From Paenibacillus sp. GSMTC-2017 (GTDB lineage Bacteria; Bacillota; Bacilli; Paenibacillales; Paenibacillaceae), in NCBI RefSeq assembly GCF_016019935.1, contig NZ_JAECMT010000006.1:29367-93366 (forward strand): a DNA stretch of 64,000 bases. Direction: 5' to 3'. A program made the position numbers and the translations under genes. The notes beneath the pieces are model-generated. The model did not search any database, was not told where the DNA came from, and was given only the letters and a program-made list of their open reading frames with translations. Positions 43,136 to 52,623 of the stretch are shown piece by piece. Every line of letters starts with the position of its first letter. Position 1 is the stretch's first letter.

Positions 43136-43207
43136 TGTGATTTATTTCACAAAAATCTTTCAGATGTGATGAACATCACATTCAGAAATCGAATTCTCAT
43201 CCATAAT
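43136..43207 (+). promoter_or_regulatory. Two Fnr boxes and -10 of the doxX-adhE-pfl operon
   Basis: TGTGATTTATTTCACA (43136-43151) and TGTGATGAACATCACA (43165-43180) are both perfect TGTGA-N6-TCACA boxes, centres 29 bp apart. CATAAT (43202-43207) starts exactly 21 bp after the second box, giving -41.5 for a start at about 43214, and about -70.5 for the first box. The first box, with one flanking base each side, also fits the Rex consensus TTGTGAA-N4-TTCACAA at 12 of 14 positions, so redox control by Rex is possible. Confidence 0.85.
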
Positions 43208-43255
43208 GAGGGTGTACAGATAAACAAAACACAGTGTTGGAGGGAGATGACCATC

Positions 43256-43789
43256 ATGGTCATGAAATGGTTTAGAGAAAATGTATGGGTTGCTGTCGCG
43301 ATAACGTTGCTGAGGATTTATGTAGGTTGGGATTGGATGGTCCATGGATGGGAGAAGATGACTGGCGGATTCGACGCAACAGGCTTCCTGAAATATGCGA
43401 TAGGAAAGCCGGTGGCTGACAAAGCCACGCAAGAAGCCTTGTTTCCTACTTACAACTACTTTCTAGAACATTTTGCATTACCGAATGTGAAACTAATTAA
43501 CTTCCTTATCCCAGTTGGCGAATTCTTGATTGGTCTTGGACTTATTGTAGGTGGATTGACACTTACCGCTACATTCTTCGGGATGATGCTGAACTTCATG
43601 TTCCTCTTCGCGGGAACGGTAAGCACGAACCCTTGGCTATTAATGCTCTTAGTTATCATTTTCATCGCTGGAACAAATGCTGGACGCTTCGGACTTGACG
43701 CTTATCTTACACCATTGCTTCGTAAAGGTTGGGCTAGGGTGACAGGTAAACCCAAAAAAGATGCCAAGAGCAAAATTATACCGCACTGA
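43256..43789 (+). CDS. DoxX-family membrane protein
   Basis: 177 residues with about four membrane helices and the DoxX pattern (LLRIYVGWDWMVHGWEKMTG, LNFLIP-like turn, LIPVGEFLIGLGLIVGGLTL, LLMLLVIIFIAGTNAGRFGLDAY). DoxX proteins occur in quinone- or thiol-linked redox complexes; the exact role here is unknown. It is the first gene after the double Fnr-box promoter and precedes adhE by 23 bp. The ATG at 43256 is chosen for GGAGGGAG upstream; the open frame back to 43118 crosses the promoter. Confidence 0.8.
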   Translation: MVMKWFRENVWVAVAITLLRIYVGWDWMVHGWEKMTGGFDATGFLKYAIGKPVADKATQEALFPTYNYFLEHFALPNVKLINFLIPVGEFLIGLGLIVGGLTLTATFFGMMLNFMFLFAGTVSTNPWLLMLLVIIFIAGTNAGRFGLDAYLTPLLRKGWARVTGKPKKDAKSKIIPH

Positions 43790-43812
43790 CAAAACTTATT
43801 GGAGGCTAGATT

Positions 43813-46431
43813 ATGGCGATCAAAGAAGTTAAAAAAAATGTACAGACGGTGAGTGTATCCGCTCAGGAAGAAGTAAACAAACTGGCGGAACGAGCGAAGC
43901 GGGCACAAGCTGCTTATATGCAGCTAGATCAGGAGCAAGTGGATCGAATTGTTCAGCAGATGGCGCTTGCAGGACTAGACAGGCATATGGTTTTGGCGAA
44001 AATGGCAGTTGAAGAAACTGGACGCGGTGTGTACGAAGATAAAATTACAAAAAATATGTTCGCTACAGAATCCATTTATCATAGCATCAAAGGCGTAAAA
44101 ACAGTTGGAGTCATCGAGGAAAACAGTTATGAAAGCTACCGCAATATTGCCGAGCCGGTAGGCGTAATCGCTGGTATTACTCCAGTAACGAATCCAACAT
44201 CGACAACCATGTTTAAAGCTTTAATTGCAGCTAAGACACGTAATCCAATCATCTTCGCTTTTCATCCGTCTGCCCAGCGTTCTAGTAGTGAATCGGCAAA
44301 GACACTATTAGATGCAGCGGTCGCAGCAGGAGCTCCAGAGCACTGTATTCAATGGATAGAGTTACCTTCCGTGGAGGCGACACAATTGCTTATGAATCAT
44401 AAAGACGTTGCACTTGTACTAGCAACCGGCGGTTCAGGAATGGTGAAGGCTGCTTATAGTACAGGGAAACCTGCACTTGGCGTTGGACCCGGAAACGTTC
44501 CGTGCTTCATTGAGCGGACAGCTAATTTGGATCAAGCGATCACGGATCTCATTTTATCCAAAACGTTCGACAACGGTATGATTTGCGCATCTGAGCAGGC
44601 GGTCATTCTCGACGAAGCGATTTATGACGAAGCGAAAAAACGAATGATCGATCAGGGTTGTTATTTCTTGAATAAAGACGAAACGGAAGCCGTTTCCCGC
44701 TTAGTCATCAATTCCGAAAAGTGTGCAGTTAACGCAGTCATCGTTGGTCAATCAGCTGTAAAGATCGCTGTGATGGCAGGGTTAACCGTGCCAGCAAATA
44801 CGAAAATGTTAGTTGCAGAGCTCGAAGGCGTGGGAGAAAAATACCCGTTGTCCGCAGAAAAGCTAAGTCCTGTGCTCGCTTGTTATAAAGTGAAGACGGC
44901 GGAAAAAGGGATTGAGCGTGCAGCGCAAATTGTTGCTTATGGTGGGATGGGCCACTCGTCAGTTATCCACTCAAATGATCAATCGGTCATTGCCGCATTC
45001 CAAACAAGGCTACAAACGGGACGCATCATCGTGAATGCTCCTTCGACTCATGGTGCTATCGGCGACATTTATAACACAAACCTTCCGTCCCTGACGCTTG
45101 GATGCGGATCGTATGGTAGTAATTCCACTACTTCTAACGTTACTGCGGTCAACTTGATTAACGTAAAAAGAGTGGCGTACCGGACAATTAATATGCAGTG
45201 GTTTAAGATGCCGCCGAAAATTTATTTCGAACGTGGATCGACGCAATATTTGGAGAAAATGCCGGATATCAGCCGCGTTATGATCGTCACTGACGATGCA
45301 ATGGTGAGTCTTGGTTATGCAGAAAAGGTTGAGTATTACCTACGCAAACGCAAAACGCCAGTGTCTATTGAAATCTTCTCGGATGTTGAACCTGATCCAT
45401 CTGTTGATACTGTCGAGCGCGGAAGAAAGATGATGGAGCAGTTCAAACCAGATTGTATCATTGCGCTTGGTGGCGGCTCTCCTATGGATGCGGCAAAGGC
45501 GATGTGGTTGTTTTATGAGTATCCAGATACGAACTTCGATTCGTTGAAACAAAAGTTTCTCGATATTCGCAAGCGTATATACAAATATCCTCGTCTAGGT
45601 CAGAAGGCGAAATTCGTTGCTATTCCGACAACTTCGGGAACTGGCTCTGAGGTGACATCGTTTGCGGTTATCACTGACAAGAACAAAGGCAACACCAAAT
45701 ATCCGCTTGCCGATTACGAGCTGACGCCAGATGTGGCGATCATCGATCCAGACTACGTCGATAGTTTACCGAAGACAGCAGTCGCTGATACGGGAATGGA
45801 CGTGTTGACTCACGCAATTGAATCGTATGTATCCGTTATGGCTAACGATTACACCGATGGCCTTGCTCTTAAAGCGATCCAGCTCGTGTTCGAGAACCTT
45901 GAATTGTCGTATTCGACGGCTGATCCGAAAGCACGGGAAAAAATGCATAATGCTTCGACTATCGCAGGTATGGCTTTCGCAAATGCATTCCTTGGAATCA
46001 ACCACAGCTTAGCGCATAAGTGGGGCGGTCAATATCATACGGCACACGGAAGAACAAACGCGATTTTAATGCCGCATGTTATTCGATATAACGCTCAGAA
46101 GCCAACAAAGTATGCATCGTTCCCGAAATACGATCACTTTGTAGCCGATAAGCGATATGCGGATATTGCAAGAATGCTTGGACTTCCTGCGCAGACGGTA
46201 GAAGAAGGCGTAAATAGTTTAATAGAAGCGATTCGCACGTTGAACCGTTCGCTCGGAATTCCTGAGTCTTTCGCTGAGCTTGGTTTCGACGAAGTAGATT
46301 TCGAGGCAAAAGTAGATTATTTAGCGGATCGAGCATTTGAAGACCAATGTACGACGGCTAATCCTAGAATGCCGCTTGTTACTGAGCTAGCTGACGTATA
46401 CCGCAACGCATTTTACGGGAAGTTCCAATAA
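43813..46431 (+). CDS. adhE: Bifunctional acetaldehyde/alcohol dehydrogenase AdhE
   Basis: 872 residues, full length. The N-terminal CoA-acylating aldehyde dehydrogenase domain spans about 1-440 with catalytic Cys258 in FDNGMICASEQ. The C-terminal iron alcohol dehydrogenase domain spans about 455-872 with GGGSPMDAAKAM and the metal-binding LGINHSLAHKWGG, then YHTAHGRTNAILMP. It reduces acetyl-CoA to ethanol with two NADH, the electron sink of mixed-acid fermentation. It sits between doxX and pflB in the Fnr-controlled operon. AdhE commonly forms long filaments (spirosomes). Confidence 0.96.
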   Translation: MAIKEVKKNVQTVSVSAQEEVNKLAERAKRAQAAYMQLDQEQVDRIVQQMALAGLDRHMVLAKMAVEETGRGVYEDKITKNMFATESIYHSIKGVKTVGVIEENSYESYRNIAEPVGVIAGITPVTNPTSTTMFKALIAAKTRNPIIFAFHPSAQRSSSESAKTLLDAAVAAGAPEHCIQWIELPSVEATQLLMNHKDVALVLATGGSGMVKAAYSTGKPALGVGPGNVPCFIERTANLDQAITDLILSKTFDNGMICASEQAVILDEAIYDEAKKRMIDQGCYFLNKDETEAVSRLVINSEKCAVNAVIVGQSAVKIAVMAGLTVPANTKMLVAELEGVGEKYPLSAEKLSPVLACYKVKTAEKGIERAAQIVAYGGMGHSSVIHSNDQSVIAAFQTRLQTGRIIVNAPSTHGAIGDIYNTNLPSLTLGCGSYGSNSTTSNVTAVNLINVKRVAYRTINMQWFKMPPKIYFERGSTQYLEKMPDISRVMIVTDDAMVSLGYAEKVEYYLRKRKTPVSIEIFSDVEPDPSVDTVERGRKMMEQFKPDCIIALGGGSPMDAAKAMWLFYEYPDTNFDSLKQKFLDIRKRIYKYPRLGQKAKFVAIPTTSGTGSEVTSFAVITDKNKGNTKYPLADYELTPDVAIIDPDYVDSLPKTAVADTGMDVLTHAIESYVSVMANDYTDGLALKAIQLVFENLELSYSTADPKAREKMHNASTIAGMAFANAFLGINHSLAHKWGGQYHTAHGRTNAILMPHVIRYNAQKPTKYASFPKYDHFVADKRYADIARMLGLPAQTVEEGVNSLIEAIRTLNRSLGIPESFAELGFDEVDFEAKVDYLADRAFEDQCTTANPRMPLVTELADVYRNAFYGKFQ

Positions 46432-46459
46432 CACTTGTTAACTGTGGAGGTGTCAAACG

Positions 46460-48739
46460 ATGACAACAACTAATCATTCATGCTCATGTTCAAACATTCA
46501 AACGAGCTGTCTTGATGGATGGCGGGGATTTCGGACAGGGCAATGGCAGCGGCAAATTGACGTCAATGATTTTTTAGGACTCAACCTAACCCCGTATGAA
46601 GGAGATGAGTCCTTCCTCGAAGAGCCAACTGCAGCGACAGAGCAGCTCTGGGAAATTGTATTGGAACTGATGAAGAAGGAACGTGAGAACGGTGGCGTGC
46701 TTGATATCGATACGGAAACGGTCTCTACGATCACTTCACATCAACCTGGATACATTAACCGTGACTTAGAGTGTGTGGTCGGTTTGCAGACAGATGCTCC
46801 GCTCAAACGTTCCGTTCAGCCGCTCGGCGGAATACGAATGGTCATTGATGCTTGTGAGGCTTATGGTTATCAGCTTCCTGAGGAAATACAACGTGTATAT
46901 ACCGACATCCGAAAAACACACAATCAAGGCGTGTTTGATGCCTATACGACGGAGATGAAGCTCGCCCGCAAAGCGGGCATCATCACTGGACTGCCGGATT
47001 CCTATGGGCGGGGACGGATTATTGGGGATTATCGGAGAGTCGCGCTATATGGAGTCGACCATTTAATTGAAGCTAAGAAGGCTGACATGGTACAGATGGA
47101 AACGGATGTTATGACGGAAGAAATCATCCGAGGTCGCGAGGAAATTTCGGAACAAATTCGGAGTTTATCAGAGCTTAAGATGATGGCGAAGTCCTACGGC
47201 TATGATATCTCTGAACCGGCAGCTACCGCTAAAGAAGCGGTGCAATGGTTATACTTCGCTTACCTAGCAGCTATTAAAGAACAGAATGGTGCAGCGATGA
47301 GTCTCGGACGTGTATCCAGCTTCCTTGATGTTTATATCGAACGCGATATTGCGGAAGGCAGATTGACCGAGAAGCAAGCGCAAGAGCTAATTGACCATCT
47401 CGTTATGAAGTTGCGTCTAGTCAAATTTTTAAGAACACCTGATTACAACGAGTTATTCAGTGGCGACCCGACATGGGTGACCGAATCGATTGGTGGCATG
47501 GGTTTCGACGGTAAAACTAGGGTTACAAAAAACTCGTTCCGATTCCTTCACACATTATACAATCTCGGTCCTGCACCGGAACCGAACTTGACTGTGTTAT
47601 GGTCGACCCGACTTCCAGAAGGGTTCAAAAATTATTGTGCTAAAGTGTCAGTCGATACCAGCTCCATCCAATACGAAAATGATGATCTGATGCGCCCGAT
47701 TTTCGGCGACGATTATGGGATTGCATGCTGTGTATCCGCGATGCGCATAGGCAAACAAATGCAGTTTTTCGGAGCAAGGGCTAACCTTGCGAAAGTACTT
47801 CTTTATGCAATAAACGGCGGCGTGGACGAAAAGCTTGGTATTCAAGTTGGCCCGGTACTGGCACCACTATCAGGAGAGACGCTCGATTACGAGGATGTAA
47901 TGAAACGTTACGACGATATGCTGGAATGGCTTGCAAGGCTGTATATGAACACATTAAACGTCATCCATTACATGCATGACAAATATAGTTACGAACGGAT
48001 CGAAATGGCTCTACACGATAGCGAAATATTGCGCACGATGGCATGCGGTATCGCTGGGCTGTCGGTTGTAGCTGACTCGCTCAGTGCGATCAAATACGCC
48101 AAAGTTAGGCCGATACGAGATGAGAGGGGAATAGCAATCGACTTCGAAATCGAAGGCGAATACCCGCAATATGGGAACAACAACAATCTTGTTGACGATA
48201 TTGCCATTGATCTAACGGAGAAGTTCATGAACAAGCTGCGTAAACATAAAACGTATCGTGGCGCGGTACCAACTCAATCCGTATTGACGATTACTTCCAA
48301 TGTGGTGTACGGCAAAAAAACCGGTAGTACTCCTGATGGGCGTAAAGCCGGAGAACCTTTCGCACCCGGGGCAAATCCGATGCACGGAAGAGACCGTAAA
48401 GGAGCACTCGCTTCACTGAATTCAGTTGCCAAATTACCATATGCGAGCAGTCTAGACGGAATCTCTAATACGTTCTCGCTCATTCCGAAAGCACTTGGAC
48501 GAGAGGCGGATACTCGGGTTCGTAATCTAGTATCGCTGCTGGACGGTTACTCAGCTAAGGGCGGGCATCATTTGAATATTAATGTGTTTAATCGGGAGCA
48601 ATTGCTTGACGCAATGGAGCGCCCAGAGGAATATCCACAGCTCACTATCCGTGTGTCGGGTTATGCCGTTAATTTCATCAAGTTAACTCGTGAGCAACAA
48701 CTAGATGTCGTTAATCGGACGTTCCACGGTACCGTTTAA
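46460..48739 (+). CDS. pflB: Formate C-acetyltransferase (pyruvate formate-lyase)
   Basis: 759 residues, normal length. The active-site pair Cys423-Cys424 lies in [20 protein letters not shown] and the radical glycine is Gly734 in [12 protein letters not shown]. It converts pyruvate and CoA to acetyl-CoA and formate by a glycyl-radical mechanism. It is active only without oxygen and after activation by the protein encoded next. Acetyl-CoA feeds AdhE, and formate may leave through the FNT channel encoded at 38633. The start follows GGAGGTG. Confidence 0.97.
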   Translation: MTTTNHSCSCSNIQTSCLDGWRGFRTGQWQRQIDVNDFLGLNLTPYEGDESFLEEPTAATEQLWEIVLELMKKERENGGVLDIDTETVSTITSHQPGYINRDLECVVGLQTDAPLKRSVQPLGGIRMVIDACEAYGYQLPEEIQRVYTDIRKTHNQGVFDAYTTEMKLARKAGIITGLPDSYGRGRIIGDYRRVALYGVDHLIEAKKADMVQMETDVMTEEIIRGREEISEQIRSLSELKMMAKSYGYDISEPAATAKEAVQWLYFAYLAAIKEQNGAAMSLGRVSSFLDVYIERDIAEGRLTEKQAQELIDHLVMKLRLVKFLRTPDYNELFSGDPTWVTESIGGMGFDGKTRVTKNSFRFLHTLYNLGPAPEPNLTVLWSTRLPEGFKNYCAKVSVDTSSIQYENDDLMRPIFGDDYGIACCVSAMRIGKQMQFFGARANLAKVLLYAINGGVDEKLGIQVGPVLAPLSGETLDYEDVMKRYDDMLEWLARLYMNTLNVIHYMHDKYSYERIEMALHDSEILRTMACGIAGLSVVADSLSAIKYAKVRPIRDERGIAIDFEIEGEYPQYGNNNNLVDDIAIDLTEKFMNKLRKHKTYRGAVPTQSVLTITSNVVYGKKTGSTPDGRKAGEPFAPGANPMHGRDRKGALASLNSVAKLPYASSLDGISNTFSLIPKALGREADTRVRNLVSLLDGYSAKGGHHLNINVFNREQLLDAMERPEEYPQLTIRVSGYAVNFIKLTREQQLDVVNRTFHGTV

Positions 48740-48771
48740 CACCTAAATGATCGAGAGAGGGGAAAACAACT

Positions 48772-49488
48772 ATGCATACTGGGAGAATACACTCTCTCGA
48801 TACGTTCGGTACTGTCGACGGACCCGGAATAAGATTTGTCTTATTCATGCAAGGCTGTGCACTGCGCTGCCATTACTGTCATAATCCCGATTCATGGGAC
48901 ACGAACGCCGGAATAGAGAAAACCGTTGATGATATTCTTGCGGAAATCGAGCCATATGTCGAGTATTACAAAAGCTCAGGAGGCGGCATTACCGTATCGG
49001 GAGGCGAACCGACGCTTCAGGCCCCTTTTGTGGCAGAGTTATTCAAAGCTTGCAAAGAAAGATGGGGATTGCATACCGCACTTGATTCATCTGGCTTCTG
49101 CGAGCCTTCCCATGCGCAAGCGCTTCTGGATGTAACAGATCTTGTGTTGCTAGACCTCAAATTCATTGATTCAGAGGGGCACCGCGAGTTAGCCGGACAG
49201 CCAAATGGGCGGATTCTCAATTTTGCCAGACATCTGTCGGAGAGGGGCACTCGGATGTGGATACGTCGAGTTCTCATTCCCGGCTGGACGGATCAATCCG
49301 AAGAACTTATTGCTTTGGGAAAATTCATTCGTGAGCTGGCAAGTGTAGATAAAGTCGAAGTGTTGCCTTATCACCGGATGGGCGTGTACAAATGGCGACA
49401 TCTTGGTATCCCATATCCGCTAGAGGGTGTTACGGAGCCAGAACCTCATGAAGTTAATCGGGCATACCAATTAATCGAGCAACGTTAA
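48772..49488 (+). CDS. pflA: Pyruvate formate-lyase activating enzyme
   Basis: 238 residues, a radical SAM enzyme. The C-x3-C-x2-C cluster is Cys29, Cys33 and Cys36 in MQGCALRCHYCHNPDSW. SAM-binding segments SGGGITVSGGEPTLQ and the DLKFID motif follow. It makes the glycyl radical on PflB by hydrogen abstraction. It lies 32 bp after pflB, as is usual, and has GAGAGGGG upstream of its ATG. Confidence 0.96.
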   Translation: MHTGRIHSLDTFGTVDGPGIRFVLFMQGCALRCHYCHNPDSWDTNAGIEKTVDDILAEIEPYVEYYKSSGGGITVSGGEPTLQAPFVAELFKACKERWGLHTALDSSGFCEPSHAQALLDVTDLVLLDLKFIDSEGHRELAGQPNGRILNFARHLSERGTRMWIRRVLIPGWTDQSEELIALGKFIRELASVDKVEVLPYHRMGVYKWRHLGIPYPLEGVTEPEPHEVNRAYQLIEQR

Positions 49489-49504
49489 CACGGGAGGGAT
49501 TACT

Positions 49505-49936
49505 ATGTTCTATCATCATATATTGGTAGCTTTTGACGGTTCGAAAGCATCCGAAAAAGCGTTGCAGCATGCTATTAGGATCATCGAGGACCATTCGGGG
49601 AGCAGACTTACAGTTGCCCATGCTGATTACCGTCCGACGTTCGCAATTGGAGGACTAGGGTGGATCACTCCAGAAGGTTATCATGAGCAGCTACAAGCGT
49701 ATGAAGAAGCGCTTCTGTTACATGCTAAAGAATTAATTGCCGATCTGCCGTTTGCCGAAATAGTCGTACTGAATGGTAATCCGGCTACGGCTATTCTAGA
49801 TTACGGGGAAGAGATTAATAGCGATCTTATCGTCATGGGCAGTAGGGGGCTGGGAGCTTTCAAAGAATTTATGCTTGGCAGCGTGAGCCATCATGTCGTC
49901 CAGCATTCGAAAGTGCCTGTTCTCATTGTGAAGTAG
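49505..49936 (+). CDS. Universal stress protein (UspA family)
   Basis: 143 residues with the ATP-binding Usp pattern: ILVAFDGSKASEKALQHA at the start, LNGNPATAILDY and the phosphate loop GSRGLGAFKEFMLGSVSHHV near the end. UspA proteins help survival of energy or redox stress and are often co-regulated with fermentation genes, as here (16 bp after pflA). The precise role is unknown. Confidence 0.9.
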   Translation: MFYHHILVAFDGSKASEKALQHAIRIIEDHSGSRLTVAHADYRPTFAIGGLGWITPEGYHEQLQAYEEALLLHAKELIADLPFAEIVVLNGNPATAILDYGEEINSDLIVMGSRGLGAFKEFMLGSVSHHVVQHSKVPVLIVK

Positions 49937-49969
49937 CTAGGAGCGCAAGGGGAGAAGGAGGGGAAGAAG

Positions 49970-50608
49970 TTGATTTCGGAATCGATTACTGGTGCTATAT
50001 TAGCGGGAGGACCGAACACCGGGATGTCTGGCCAGCATAAAGCTTTGCTGATGGTAGGCGGTGAAACGCTTATTCAGCGTCAAATCCGGATTATGCGTGA
50101 AGTTTGTACGGAAATCATTGTTATTACCAATACGCCGAAGCCATTTTTTAACCTACTAGATCCTTCTATTCGTATCATTACCGATTACTTTCCAGGGCAT
50201 GGTCCTCTTGGCGGCATACATGCAGCATTGTATCTCGCGCAGAGTCCATCCGTCTGGGTAGTAGGTTGCGACATGCCGCTACTGTCTGCGGAAGTGGCAA
50301 AACGTTTATTGAATAGTCGAACGGAGAGCTGCCAATCGGTAGTACCGATTATCAGCTCCCTTCCTCTCCCCTTGCATGCTATATACGATAAAAGAAGTGC
50401 TGAGACTGCTTCAAAGCTGCTTGCAGACGGAGAGAAAGGACTATCGGCGTTTCTTGAAAGTATCAAATGGTTAGGTATTCCGGTGGATAATCACTCGAAG
50501 GACGCTGGCGTTTACGATTTTGACTATACCTTTCATAATCAGGATGACTTTGAATATGCTCAAAAGATCCTGGCTACCCATGATAAGGATAGTTCTCTAG
50601 TTGATTAG
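49970..50608 (+). CDS. mobA: MobA-like molybdenum cofactor guanylyltransferase
   Basis: 212 residues with the nucleotidyltransferase loop GAILAGGPNTGMSGQHKALL, then RIITDYFPGHGPLGGIHAAL and VVGCDMPLLSAEVAKRL. MobA adds GMP to molybdopterin for enzymes such as nitrate reductase and formate dehydrogenase. The family loop usually reads GG-x-S-x-R-G; here it is GGPNTGMSGQHK, so it is slightly divergent. The start is TTG at 49970 after GAAGGAGGGG. As the last gene of the Fnr unit it links fermentation with molybdoenzymes, none of which lies in the window. Confidence 0.8.
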   Translation: MISESITGAILAGGPNTGMSGQHKALLMVGGETLIQRQIRIMREVCTEIIVITNTPKPFFNLLDPSIRIITDYFPGHGPLGGIHAALYLAQSPSVWVVGCDMPLLSAEVAKRLLNSRTESCQSVVPIISSLPLPLHAIYDKRSAETASKLLADGEKGLSAFLESIKWLGIPVDNHSKDAGVYDFDYTFHNQDDFEYAQKILATHDKDSSLVD

Positions 50609-50764
50609 CTCTAAACCGATAACTTGATTTTCATAAAACCTTAATGCATTTCAAAGATAAGTTAGTATAGACGGAAAGAAATAACCATCGTATGAAAAGT
50701 ACAATTATTACTGTCAATTCCTATAACTACATGGCATTTTAATAGAAGAACTTTTTTAAATACT

Positions 50765-51020
50765 GGAGTAACTCGATTTTAATACTACTATGCTTCGAAT
50801 TAACATGTTCCCGACTGTCTTATATACTAATTTTTCGTGAGTATGGGGCGATTTGAAAACTTTTTTCATTCTTAACGTAAATATACAATTATTTTCGACA
50901 GTAACTCGATGTGTGTGGCATTCTTAATACAAATATGCTCTTATTTTCGAAAGTAGTTCGATTTAGTGGCCTTTTTAAAGGAGATATACACTTATTTAGA
51001 ATTATTACTTTATATGAGGT
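50765..51020. repeat. Degenerate intergenic repeats of about 51-59 bp
   Basis: Units built on ATTTTCGA, AGTA-CTCGAT or AGTAGTTCGAT and ATTCTTAA-AAATAT recur; the last complete units start at about 50868, 50920 and 50971 (52 and 51 bp apart). Earlier units at about 50768 and 50817 are more diverged and less regular. No ORF is present in 50609-51283 apart from a 12-codon frame (ATG 51208, GGAGG upstream). Confidence 0.65.
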
Positions 51021-51100
51021 TTTTATTAGCGCATTGGTATATCTCGGTAGCCTGATATAACCAGATAGTTAGAATTAAATATTGGTTAAGCTAATTAATA

Positions 51101-51144
51101 AACAGGAAAATGTGATCCTACGGATGCAATTTCCTGTTTTTTTG
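51101..51144 (+). terminator. Rightward terminator
   Basis: AACAGGAAA at 51101 pairs with TTTCCTGTT, followed by a run of T ending about 51143. It may be the distal end of the fermentation transcript. Confidence 0.7.
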
Positions 51145-51283
51145 TTGTCGATTATGAATTAGGGCGAGAAATATTCCAGCTTATAGAATAAAATGGAGGA
51201 TCTTGTTATGATTCTAAAGTATATCCTTTTTGCGGAAAACGAATAGACACTTTATTTTCAACGAACTTGGGAGGAACATGGAC

Positions 51284-51817
51284 ATGAGTCAATTTAGCCA
51301 AAGTTTTCACCTTAAAACGATTGATCGCACACAGGCAGTGGAACTTATACGTGATGCTGGTAAGTGGGGGTATGTTTACCCAGAAGTGAAGGGATGGGTT
51401 TCATTTGTAGTTGAAAATAGACGTGGAAATGCAGACGAAATTATAAGCCAATCAAATCCTAGCATTTTAGTACATTATGTCTTCTTTGAAGATCATATGT
51501 GGACGTTAAAAATATACAATAAAGATGAACTTGTGTTTGACTATGAAGCAGACTGGGCAGGAGAAGGGCTAGTTATTGAAAAAAGATTGTTTGATCTTGA
51601 GATTTTGAGTGAATTAATTATGCAGGAAGGTAACAGGGTTGATGATCTGGAGCAAATCTTTGATTTTAAGGATGACAAGATAGACTACGATAACCCACCA
51701 GCTTATCTAATCGCGCAAAGACTTGGTTTGCAAAATTTCGATTGGATATCAATAGAATATTCAGATAGTTTGGACGATAGTGAATTAGAAGAGATGGGAA
51801 TAGTAGCAGTCGAATAA
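51284..51817 (+). CDS. Hypothetical acidic protein, paralogue of the one at 24755
   Basis: 177 residues, acidic, soluble, no known family. It shares the FEDHMWTLKIYNKDELV segment and overall layout with the protein encoded at 24755. The ATG at 51284 is chosen because GGGAGGA ends 8 bp upstream; another ATG at 51278 is too close to it. The gene is followed 42 bp later by a macro-domain gene. Confidence 0.6.
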   Translation: MSQFSQSFHLKTIDRTQAVELIRDAGKWGYVYPEVKGWVSFVVENRRGNADEIISQSNPSILVHYVFFEDHMWTLKIYNKDELVFDYEADWAGEGLVIEKRLFDLEILSELIMQEGNRVDDLEQIFDFKDDKIDYDNPPAYLIAQRLGLQNFDWISIEYSDSLDDSELEEMGIVAVE

Positions 51818-51859
51818 ATTTCTAACAATACCAAGTTCCTATAAGTGAGGAATCCTATA

Positions 51860-52408
51860 ATGAGAAAGTTGATTGCAGGCATTGAAATACAACTGATGGT
51901 TGGTGATATTACTAAGGTTGAAGTCGATGCTATCGTTAATGCCGCTAATACTAGTTTACTTGGTGGTGGTGGAGTAGATGGAGCTATACATAAAGCAGGT
52001 GGCAAAGCAATATTAGAAGCATGTATGAAAATCAGAGATCGGCAGGGTGGGTGCTCAGTTGGGGAGGCTGTTATTACTCCAGCAGGCTTATTAAAAGCTA
52101 GATTTGTTATACATACAGTTGGTCCCGTGTGGAACGATGGTCGCTCTGATGAAGAATCTAAACTTAGCAGTTGTTATAGTAAATCGTTGGCTATCGCAAA
52201 TCAGAATGGGGTAGAGAGTATAGCATTCCCTGGTATTAGTACGGGAATATATCGGTTTCCTAAAGATAAAGCGGCTACTATCGCATTGGATGTAGTGAGA
52301 AATTATATTCTCAAAAATAGTGGAGAAACATCTATAAAGAGATTTTTATTCGTTTGCTTTGATTCTGAAAGTTATGATAGTTATCAAAGCTATTTGATGG
52401 GACTGTAA
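51860..52408 (+). CDS. Macro domain protein (ADP-ribose/O-acetyl-ADP-ribose hydrolase-like)
   Basis: 182 residues forming one macro domain. The ADP-ribose-binding signatures are GDITKVEVDAIVNAANTSLL with GGGGVDGAIHKAGG (the catalytic Asn/Asp region) and PGISTGIYRFPKDKAA near the end. Such enzymes remove ADP-ribose from proteins or hydrolyse O-acetyl-ADP-ribose. The start is set at the ATG at 51860, after GTGAGGAATCC; an in-frame GTG lies at 51845. Confidence 0.9.
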   Translation: MRKLIAGIEIQLMVGDITKVEVDAIVNAANTSLLGGGGVDGAIHKAGGKAILEACMKIRDRQGGCSVGEAVITPAGLLKARFVIHTVGPVWNDGRSDEESKLSSCYSKSLAIANQNGVESIAFPGISTGIYRFPKDKAATIALDVVRNYILKNSGETSIKRFLFVCFDSESYDSYQSYLMGL

Positions 52409-52412
52409 TAAC

Positions 52413-52580
52413 ATGAATGAAAAAAAGGACATATAAACCGCTAGATGATCTATCCGCTGAGGAAATACAAGAACAACTAAAACGAAATCAGTTAGATGAA
52501 CTAATAAGACTACCTTTTTCAGTAGGTGAAAAATCATTATGACTGGAAGTTTGCTACTGAGGATAACAAGCTAAAGTAAA
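52413..52580 (+). pseudogene. Small frameshifted gene, unknown family
   Basis: The ATG at 52413 opens MNEK and then runs into TAA, but across an A7 tract (52420-52426) the frame shifted by one base reads KRTYKPLDDLSAEEIQEQ, then LKRNQLDELIRLPFSVGEKSL. After TGA at about 52539 a further shift reads YDWKFATEDNKLK to TAA. This looks like a protein of about 60 residues cut by two frameshifts. The first could be rescued by slippage on the A tract; the second argues for decay. Confidence 0.5.
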
Positions 52581-52623
52581 TAGAGTACTCGAACTAAATT
52601 AAACTAAATAAGGAGGACAAAAC

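Noticed and set aside
51208..51246. 12-codon frame upstream of the 51284 gene
   Set aside because: It has a GGAGG site but no hairpin switch or conserved partner that would support a leader peptide.
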